The position numbers were made by a program, and so were the translations under genes. From an uncultured Lachnospiraceae bacterium (GTDB lineage Bacteria > Bacillota > Clostridia > Lachnospirales > Lachnospiraceae), in the NCBI GenBank assembly GCA_944376125.1, contig CALWBQ010000041.1, positions 62,001 to 126,000 of the forward strand: 64,000 nt of DNA. The letters are read 5' to 3'. Below the pieces are notes generated by a model. That model saw only the letters and a list, made by a program, of their open reading frames with translations, was not told the DNA's origin and ran no database searches. Below, one piece after another: positions 57,616 through 64,000 of the stretch (its first letter is position 1; each line of letters starts with the position of its first letter).

Positions 57616-59616
57616 TTAAAAGATAAGGCTTCCTACCTGAAACACCAGCACTGCCGCCGCCCAGGCAACTGCCAACTGGAATACAACCATTCCAACCGTC
57701 CATCTGATCGATCCAGTCTCCCGCTTGATCGTTGCAACTGCTGCAATACACGGAGAATACAGCAGGCAGAAGATCATCAGCGCATACGCATTGACAGGCC
57801 CGAATCCAATCTGGGCCAATGCCTGGGAAAGGGCAGTCATTCCTGCCGGAGAATTAATATTGCTTATACTATACAAAACTGAGAAACTGGACACAACCAC
57901 TTCTTTTGCAGAAAGTCCTGAAATCAGGGCTACCGCTATCTGCCAGCTTCCCAGGCCGCAGGGCCGAAGCGCCGGCTCCAGGAAGCGTCCAATGGCGGCA
58001 GCAAAGCTCTGAGATACATCTGATACAAAACCGCTTGTCCCGGTATTCAGTATGAACCAGAGAACGATAGATGCCAGAAAAATCGTAGTTCCGGCCTTCG
58101 TCAGATAATCCTTCACCTTGTCCCACACATAAATCGCCACAGTTCTTAAATTAGGCATCTTATATTCCGGCAATTCGATCAGGAGGGCATTCTCCTCTGT
58201 CTTCTTGCCTTTGTGGACTACATACGCCACGATGATCGCCACGCAGAGACCGATGAGATACAGCGAATATGCAACCCAGAGAGCATGGTCCGGGAAAAAG
58301 ATCTCTGCAAACAGGACATAGATGGGAAGTCTCGCAGAACATGACATAAATGGTGTAATCAGGATCGTTCGTTTGCGGTCGCTGACACTGGGCAGCGCCC
58401 TGGTCGCCATGACTGCCGGAACAGTACATCCAAATCCCAGAAGCATAGGCAGAAAGGCTTTTCCGGAAAGTCCTACCATTCCCATAATCTCATTCATCAC
58501 ATATGCCACTCTGGCCATATACCCGCTGTCCTCCAGGAAAGCCAGCGCAAGAAATAAAATAAAAATATTTGGCAGGAAAGTCAGAATTCCTCCCACGCCA
58601 GCTACAATCCCGTCTACCACCAGAGAAACTACCCATTGGGCAGCGTGGATGCTGACGAGAAATTGCTCTACCAAACCGGAAAACTGATCAAGCCCCACTT
58701 CAAAATATCCCTTTAGGAAATCACCTACTGTAAAGGTCAGGAAGAACACCAGCGCCATAATTCCCAGAAAAATCGGCACTCCCCACACTCTGTGGGTCAG
58801 ATACTCATCGATTCGGTCAGTAAATGCTGCCTTCTTATCCTTGTTGAACAGACATTCCCGAATGATCTCTTCTATGTAATCATACTTTTCATTGATGATC
58901 TGCTTTTCATAATTATGGTCAACAATGGAGCTCACATCTACCGGATGATCCTCGGACACCACTTCGTCGTATTCCAGCATCTTAATCGCATGCCACCGCA
59001 GATTATCCATATCGCCGTAATGAGCCTTCAGTACGGCCTCTATCTTGGCAATCTTGTCCTCCAAATTGTCGTCATAATGGACGACAATCCCCTGAGGGCC
59101 CTCACTGTAATGGTGAACCGCAGCGTGGAGAAGCACATCCAGCCCAGTGCGCTTTCTGGCCGATACTGGCACAACAGGGATATTGCCAAGCATCTCAGGC
59201 AATCTGTGCAGGTCGATCTCCATTCCCCGCTCTTCCACGATATCCATCATGTTTAAAGCCAGAATGACTGGCTTTTTAAGTTCCAAAAGCTGAAGTGTCA
59301 GATAAAGATTTCTCTCCAGTGAAGAAGCATCCACTACATTGACGATCACATCCACTTCTCCATCTTCTATGCACTTTCGAGTTACCTTCTCTTCTATAGT
59401 ATAAGATGTGAGGCTGTAGATGCCCGGCAGATCGATCACCTTGATCTGCCTTCCCTTGTAGCTGGTCTCGCCTTCCACCCGCTCTACCGTGACTCCTGGC
59501 CAGTTGGCTACCTTCAGTTTTGCCCCGGTAAATGCGTTAAACAATGTCGTTTTGCCGCAGTTGGGATTTCCAACGAACCCAACTGTAATCGGTCTGTTTT
59601 TCTCACTCTCAGTCAT
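57616..59616 (-). CDS. feoB: Ferrous iron transport protein B
   Basis: 666 residues. N-terminal G domain: G1 GNPNCGKTTLFNAFTG, G3 DLPGIYS, G4 LNMMD, G5 VSARKRTG region. The membrane part holds two Gate motifs, including LGFGCTVPAVMATRAL. It imports Fe2+ driven by the G domain. It overlaps feoA by 8 nt. The C-terminus is a membrane segment without a FeoC-like or cysteine-rich tail. Confidence 0.96.
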   Translation of the reverse strand: MTESEKNRPITVGFVGNPNCGKTTLFNAFTGAKLKVANWPGVTVERVEGETSYKGRQIKVIDLPGIYSLTSYTIEEKVTRKCIEDGEVDVIVNVVDASSLERNLYLTLQLLELKKPVILALNMMDIVEERGMEIDLHRLPEMLGNIPVVPVSARKRTGLDVLLHAAVHHYSEGPQGIVVHYDDNLEDKIAKIEAVLKAHYGDMDNLRWHAIKMLEYDEVVSEDHPVDVSSIVDHNYEKQIINEKYDYIEEIIRECLFNKDKKAAFTDRIDEYLTHRVWGVPIFLGIMALVFFLTFTVGDFLKGYFEVGLDQFSGLVEQFLVSIHAAQWVVSLVVDGIVAGVGGILTFLPNIFILFLALAFLEDSGYMARVAYVMNEIMGMVGLSGKAFLPMLLGFGCTVPAVMATRALPSVSDRKRTILITPFMSCSARLPIYVLFAEIFFPDHALWVAYSLYLIGLCVAIIVAYVVHKGKKTEENALLIELPEYKMPNLRTVAIYVWDKVKDYLTKAGTTIFLASIVLWFILNTGTSGFVSDVSQSFAAAIGRFLEPALRPCGLGSWQIAVALISGLSAKEVVVSSFSVLYSISNINSPAGMTALSQALAQIGFGPVNAYALMIFCLLYSPCIAAVATIKRETGSIRWTVGMVVFQLAVAWAAAVLVFQVGSLIF

Positions 59617-59884
59617 GGAGTCTATCTCCCTTCCGGTCTTTTTTCTCTAATGCCTGTACTGTCTGTGCCTCTTTGATCTCAATTCCTTCCCCAATCTGCC
59701 TGCCCAGGGCCAGGCGGGTTCCCCTTACTTTCATAATTAGAGTTCCATTTCGCTTTTTATTCTGGATCGTAACAGGGGTATTTTCATTGACTCCCAGCGC
59801 CTCCAGCCGTCTGGCGATGTCATCGGGCAGCGCCACATTGTCTACCAAATACGTATTTCCTTTCTCTCCTTCGCAAAGATTCAT
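59609..59884 (-). CDS. feoA: FeoA family protein
   Basis: 91 residues, SH3-like FeoA fold: DDIARRLEALGVNENTPVTI and RGTRLALGRQIGEGIEIK are typical. It supports FeoB activity. Start 59884 follows AAAGGAA. It lies 45 nt after uvrB and overlaps feoB. Confidence 0.93.
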   Translation of the reverse strand: MNLCEGEKGNTYLVDNVALPDDIARRLEALGVNENTPVTIQNKKRNGTLIMKVRGTRLALGRQIGEGIEIKEAQTVQALEKKDRKGDRLHD

Positions 59885-59929
59885 TGCTGTCGTTCCTTTC
59901 TGTATTGATATTGCCAATTTTCATGCAGA

Positions 59930-61984
59930 TTATTCCAACTCTAAAAGTGCCTTTTTTGCCTCTATCATCCGGTCCCGCAGCTTTGCTGCTTCCTCGAAGT
60001 TTAATTCAGCCGCTGCCTGATGCATCTTTTTGGTCAGTTCTTTTACAAGCTGATTCAGTTCCTTTTCATCCATTGATTCCGGCTCTTTCCGGAATTCCTC
60101 TTCCGATTCTACCGCCGCCTTGGATATGGCGATCAAATCTCTGACGGCCTTCTGGATAGTCTTGGGCGTAATACCGTGTTCCTCATTGTACTGCTGCTGA
60201 ATCTTTCGTCTGCGGTTCGTCTCATCAATAGCCTTCTGCATAGATTCTGTGATAGTATCTGCATACATAATCACATGACCCTCGCTGTTTCTGGCAGCCC
60301 GCCCAATGGTCTGAATCAGGGATGTCTCTGACCGCAGGAACCCCTCTTTATCTGCATCCAGGATTGCCACCAGAGTAATCTCCGGGATATCCAGTCCCTC
60401 GCGCAGCAAGTTAATGCCTACCAAAACATCAAAAACATCCAGCCTCATATCCCGGATAATCTCTGCCCTCTCTAGGGTATCAATATCTGAATGGAGATAT
60501 TTTACCCGAATTCCTACTTCCCGCATATAATCGGTCAGATCCTCTGCCATCCGTTTCGTAAGCGTCGTAATCAGAACCTTATGGCGGGCTGCTGTTTCTT
60601 TATTCACCTCCGATATCAGATCATCAATCTGGCCCTCCACCGGCCGGACAAAAATCTCCGGATCCAGCAAGCCTGTTGGACGGATGATCTGCTCCACCCT
60701 CATCAGCTCATGGTCGCTCTCGTAGACAGAAGGCGTTGCAGAGACAAACATCATCTGATTGATTTTACTCTCAAATTCTGAAAAATTCAACGGCCTATTA
60801 TCTAACGCAGACGGCAGGCGGAAACCATAATCTACCAACGTTCGCTTTCTGGACTGATCCCCGGCATACATTCCCCTGATTTGCGGCAAGGTAATATGGG
60901 ACTCATCCACAATAATCAGGAAATCATCCGGGAAATAGTCAATCAAGGTCCACGGCGGCTCCCCCGGTGCCGTCCCTGTCAAATGTCGGGAATAATTCTC
61001 AATACCAGAGCAAAAACCAGTCTCCCTCATCATTTCTACATCGAAATTGGTCCTCTCCGCAATTCTCTGAGCCTCCAGCAGCTTGTCCTCGCTCTTAAAG
61101 AACGCTACCCGCTCTTTCATCTCCTCCAAAATATTTTCCGTTGCCAACATCATCTTTTCTTTTGGCACTACATAGTGGGAAGCCGGGAAAATTGCCACAT
61201 GGCTCAGCTGAGCTTTGATTTCCCCGGTCACCGTATCGATCTCCGTGATCCGGTCCACCTCATCCCCAAAAAATTCCACCCGGTAGGCTTCGTTTCCCGA
61301 ATAGGCCGGAAAAATTTCTAAGGTATCTCCCCGAACGCGGAAAGTCCCCCTCTTAAAATCCATATCATTCCGGGCGTACTGGATATCCACCAGCTTGTGG
61401 ATCACCTCATCCCGGTCCTTCACCATCCCGGGTCTCAGGGAGATCACCATCTCTTTGTAGTCAATGGGACTTCCCAAACCATAGATACAGGACACTGACG
61501 CCACAATGATCACATCCCGCCGTTCTGACAGTGCCGCTGTAGCAGAATGCCGCAGTTTATCAATCTCATCATTAATCGCAGAATCCTTCTCAATATAGGT
61601 ATCAGTAGAGGGGACGTATGCCTCCGGCTGGTAGTAGTCATAGTAGGAGACAAAATACTCCACCGCGTTCTCCGGGAAGAACTCCTTAAACTCACTGTAG
61701 AGCTGTGCTGCAAGGGTTTTATTGTGGGCAATAATGAGGGTCGGCTTCTGCAACTGCTGAATCACATTGGCCATGGTGAAGGTCTTGCCAGAGCCCGTAA
61801 CCCCTAGTAAAGTCTCGAATTGATTACCTTCTTTGAAGCCTTTGACCAAAGCCTCGATAGCCTGGGGCTGGTCGCCGGTGGGCTTGTATTCTGAGTGTAG
61901 TTTGAAACCGACGGCTTTTTCGTCGGTTTCATGAGCAAGGAGCTGGCTTTTGCCAGCGGATTGCGAATGTCCTTGATGATTCAT
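59930..61984 (-). CDS. uvrB: Excinuclease ABC subunit B
   Basis: 684 residues. [20 protein letters not shown], Walker [14 protein letters not shown], the beta-hairpin region [32 protein letters not shown], motif [11 protein letters not shown] and a C-terminal UVR domain. It probes damaged DNA with UvrA. The N-terminus has about 26 extra residues before the usual start. No uvrA is next to it, and I see no convincing LexA box (GAAC-N4-GTTC) upstream. Region 61985-62181 is AT-rich with one small dyad TGCCTA/TAGGCA. Confidence 0.97.
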   Translation of the reverse strand: MNHQGHSQSAGKSQLLAHETDEKAVGFKLHSEYKPTGDQPQAIEALVKGFKEGNQFETLLGVTGSGKTFTMANVIQQLQKPTLIIAHNKTLAAQLYSEFKEFFPENAVEYFVSYYDYYQPEAYVPSTDTYIEKDSAINDEIDKLRHSATAALSERRDVIIVASVSCIYGLGSPIDYKEMVISLRPGMVKDRDEVIHKLVDIQYARNDMDFKRGTFRVRGDTLEIFPAYSGNEAYRVEFFGDEVDRITEIDTVTGEIKAQLSHVAIFPASHYVVPKEKMMLATENILEEMKERVAFFKSEDKLLEAQRIAERTNFDVEMMRETGFCSGIENYSRHLTGTAPGEPPWTLIDYFPDDFLIIVDESHITLPQIRGMYAGDQSRKRTLVDYGFRLPSALDNRPLNFSEFESKINQMMFVSATPSVYESDHELMRVEQIIRPTGLLDPEIFVRPVEGQIDDLISEVNKETAARHKVLITTLTKRMAEDLTDYMREVGIRVKYLHSDIDTLERAEIIRDMRLDVFDVLVGINLLREGLDIPEITLVAILDADKEGFLRSETSLIQTIGRAARNSEGHVIMYADTITESMQKAIDETNRRRKIQQQYNEEHGITPKTIQKAVRDLIAISKAAVESEEEFRKEPESMDEKELNQLVKELTKKMHQAAAELNFEEAAKLRDRMIEAKKALLELE

Positions 61985-62181
61985 TTTCTATTTTTCCTCC
62001 TGGGTGACCGTAGTAAAAAGTTTGCCTATTAGGCAGAAATTCATAAAATATTGAAAATAAGGTGTTCATATAGCTGGCCAATAGACGAACTTTCGAATTT
62101 CAAGATTTAGCTGCTAACAAAACAACCCCTTTTACCATTTAGCAACACAAAATAGCACTATATAAAATACCATAACATTTT

Positions 62182-62692
62182 TTACTCTTTTGTCTGTCGT
62201 ATATTGTCTAAAAGCATACTTTGATTTTTCTCAAGTTCATACGCTAATTCTTCTTCTGTAGGCAATACTGTCATATATTTTGATCGCCTCTTGAATATAA
62301 TAATTACGTTCTTTTTCTGAATCAAGACGCATAATGCTTCTTAAATGTGACCACGACAATTGGCTACACGCTGTGTAGCCAATTGAATCTTTAGGAAAAG
62401 TCCGATAAAACTGACGACAATTTTTCAAATTAGCAACAGAAAATCCCGTACCAAACTCTCCAGAAAGTTCTTTTGACAGATTACGTATTATATAGTCACC
62501 ATATTTTGCTCTGCCAGCTCCTCGTTACTCCTGTTGCACAATTCTTTCTCCTATCTCCCAGTAAGCTTTAGACATAATAGAATTAACACTTTTATATGCC
62601 GAATTTCTTGCTGTTTGCAAAATATGGCGAACATCATCATAAAATTTCTGTTCTTCTTTTGTTGAAGATAAATATATCTCAGATTTACTCAT
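62182..62692 (-). pseudogene. Broken yhcG-type (DUF1016, PDDEXK) nuclease gene
   Basis: Read from ATG 62692: SKSEIYLSSTKEEQKFYDD, then WEIGERIVQQE and an in-frame TAA at 62527-62525, then RGAGRAKYGDYIIRNLS, CRQFYRTFPKDSIGYTACSQ and LSWSHLRSIMRLDSEKERNY, which match the DUF1016 N-terminal domain. After EAIK the frame breaks; a C-terminal tail LPTEEELAYELEKNQSMLL follows in another frame to TAA at 62184-62182. About half of the gene, including the nuclease domain, is missing. It is dead: one stop codon, one deletion or frameshift. Confidence 0.8.
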
Positions 62693-63120
62693 TTTAATTA
62701 CCAATCACTTTCCTCCCTATTGCTTTCCTGACTTTTCTTCCATAATCCTTTTTATATTCATCAAGCTAACAATGCCCATATATCCAATCTTGGCATTACT
62801 ACCTTTGGAGACAAATGGTATAATCCCGTTTTTTCTTGAAGAAACTTCTTGCTTCTATTTGCTTTTGGTTTTAACAAAGAAAAAACTAATGTTCCACTTT
62901 CAAGTATTGTATATTTTCAAAAATTTCAAGCTGATTTATTCCTTCTTTTGTAACCAGACCAACAAAGTCGGCAATTCCTTGTTGACAAACTACTTCTTTA
63001 TATACTAAATCAAATTTGGGAATACCTGACAGTTTCTCTTTTGCCTTTAATAATTTCTCAAATGCAATTGACCTTTCAGATAATTCTGTATCAGCGTAAT
63101 ATTTAAATCCGAAATTTCCG
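62693..63120 (-). pseudogene. Degenerate coding fragment, family not recognised
   Basis: Minus-strand pieces in shifting frames look coding: KLLKAKEKLSGIPKFDLVYK, KEVVCQQGIADFVGLVTKEG, then after a shift LVFSLLKPKANRSKKFLQEK and VVMPRLDIWALL, and after another shift LDEYKKDYGRKVRKAIGRKV. The first piece overlaps the 3' end of the AlbA_2 gene in another frame, as if a deletion joined two genes. I cannot name the family. Confidence 0.45.
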
Positions 63121-63679
63121 CCTGGTGATTCACACGGTCATCAAAAGGAATTTTATTGGCAAGGCTGAATAGATCCTTTACTTCATCATCAGATGGCTCA
63201 ACAGTATTTGACATTTTTCGTATATAAAAAATACGTTCTTTGTTATCCTTTGCCATCGTCTTTGGCGATGAATACGGCCTATTGTCTCCACCTGGGCACC
63301 AAAGCACAATAAATTTCTTATCAGCATAATCCACCACTTCTGCTATTGGCATATAAGCAGGCCTAATCAGCTTGCATTTTGCCAGGATATTTTTCTGATA
63401 AGCATCAATTTTGTCAAAAGGAATCCCTTTCAGGGGATAAACCGGCCGACCGTTATCTTCTTCAACTCCAATGACAATATACCCTCCACCCCAGTTATCA
63501 AGATCGTTTGCAAATGCGCAGACCGTTTTTAAAGAAGCTTCCGGATCCCAGGTTTCTTTAAATTCTATTCTCGCCCACTCACTCGACCACGCTTCCTGAA
63601 AGCAGGGTCTTAATGTTTGTAGGTATTGCCATGAACTCACCCCTTTCTTATCCACGGCAGATAACTGTAATATCTGCAA
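63047..63679 (-). CDS. AlbA_2 (Schlafen-type) DNA-binding domain protein, truncated
   Basis: 210 residues. The AlbA_2 core is clear: EWARIEFKETWDPEASLKTV, CAFANDLDNWGGGYIVIGVE and later DDEVKDLFSLANKIPFDDRV. Full-length relatives have about 450-500 residues with a C-terminal ATPase-like and winged-helix part that is absent here; the frame stops after LIQNYL and a divergent tail. These proteins occur in accessory and defence loci and act as putative transcription factors or effectors. Probably non-functional. Confidence 0.75.
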   Translation of the reverse strand: MQILQLSAVDKKGVSSWQYLQTLRPCFQEAWSSEWARIEFKETWDPEASLKTVCAFANDLDNWGGGYIVIGVEEDNGRPVYPLKGIPFDKIDAYQKNILAKCKLIRPAYMPIAEVVDYADKKFIVLWCPGGDNRPYSSPKTMAKDNKERIFYIRKMSNTVEPSDDEVKDLFSLANKIPFDDRVNHQAEISDLNITLIQNYLKGQLHLRNY

Positions 63680-63820
63680 ATTATAAATTCTAAGGCTGGA
63701 AATATAAATTTCCTATATTAAAGTTTTCGAGAACCTCTTTACACATGCTATCCACAAATATTTTATAATCTTCTTGCTTTTCTGCCAGTCAGGCAAATTA
63801 TATCATGGATAGATAAAAAA

Positions 63821-63872
63821 GTATAGCCGCAGTTCAGAACATTCGTTCTGTTTGCAGCTATACGTTCTTTTT
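63821..63872. terminator. Long hairpin with flanking A- and T-runs
   Basis: GTATAGC and GCTATAC form the base, then GCA/TGC and GTTCTG-type pairing continues to the tip ATTC (about 17 pairs with two small bulges). A-run AAAAAA lies before it and GTTCTTTTT after, so it can end transcription in either direction. From 63873 to 64000 I see two small dyads (GTCCA/TGGAC and CCCCT/AGGGG) and no gene. Confidence 0.7.
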
Positions 63873-64000
63873 CATCCGGTTTTTCCTTTTCTCGTCCATT
63901 TTGCCCCTTATTTTGGACGAAACATTCCATCAGCAATGCTGTCCCCTAAAGGGGCATCCGGGCGCTGCGGGCTCATAACAAACGAACTCACTCGCCTGGT

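Noticed and set aside
61985..62130. Possible LexA/SOS box before uvrB (CGAAAGTTCG)
   Set aside because: It does not fit GAAC-N4-GTTC, and no other box with correct spacing is present; a uvrB promoter could not be fixed either.
62772..63008. 78-residue plus-strand ORF rich in Phe and Leu
   Set aside because: It is the antisense of the degenerate minus-strand fragment, has no ribosome binding site and is a product of AT-rich sequence.

Overview
The window looks like chromosome of an anaerobic, spore-forming Firmicute of the Lachnospiraceae type (gut Clostridia). The signs are a SpoVAF/GerA-type germination protein, a DUF5688 protein, YesMN two-component regulation, Gram-positive lipoprotein transporters, FeoAB, [4Fe-4S] aldo/keto reductases, acetyl-CoA-type MetA, sigma-A-like promoters and strong AGGAGG ribosome binding sites. 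No prophage, CRISPR array or intact insertion sequence is visible.

Region by region. 1-1858: the 3' end of a TcdA-like gene and a SpoVAF-like gene. 1864-15120: a large glycerol-3-phosphate (G3P) block on the minus strand. It holds the antiterminator glpP, the phosphodiesterase glpQ, a CUT1 ABC transporter without its ATPase, a YesL protein, an operon of GlpA-like dehydrogenase, FAD oxidoreductase, DUF1667 protein and HAD phosphatase, then glpK and an mgtC-like gene. The ABC, glpA and glpK transcription units each have a promoter followed by a terminator hairpin in the leader, which fits control by the resident GlpP. 15190-29173: a catabolic locus with YesM/YesN sensor-regulator, a two-permease sugar ABC transporter, two sulfatases without signal peptides, a ROK kinase and a GH1 enzyme with a 6-phosphate-binding Ser-Lys-Tyr motif. 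It reads as import, intracellular desulfation, phosphorylation and hydrolysis of a sulfated beta-glycoside. 29326-30314: a membrane-anchored methyltransferase behind a large palindromic operator; its core recurs at the enolase promoter (48653-48670). 30323-35235: MurQ with a mannose-family PTS (IIB, IIC, IID), divergent from a GntR/UTRA regulator and a second methyltransferase. Two identical palindromes flank the PTS promoter, and the GntR leader is a highly folded element of about 160 nt.

35245-55242 is mostly housekeeping and redox: metA-ligA-pseudouridine synthase, a DUF362 ferredoxin-like protein, CMD and cupin proteins, a nitroreductase, a polar amino acid ABC transporter, two sugar O-acetyltransferases with an AraC regulator, enolase, an operon of two aldo/keto reductases with GNAT and SseB proteins (behind a MerR-type promoter with a 19-bp spacer), queA, an acidic membrane-anchored protein and tRNA-Arg(CCG). 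55413-61984: DUF5688, the split ThrE exporter, feoB, feoA and uvrB. 61985-64000 is AT-rich and decayed: a broken yhcG (DUF1016) gene, a frameshifted unknown fragment and a truncated AlbA_2 gene, which looks like an eroded accessory or defence island.

All calls come from reading the sequence and recalling family features; no database search was run.
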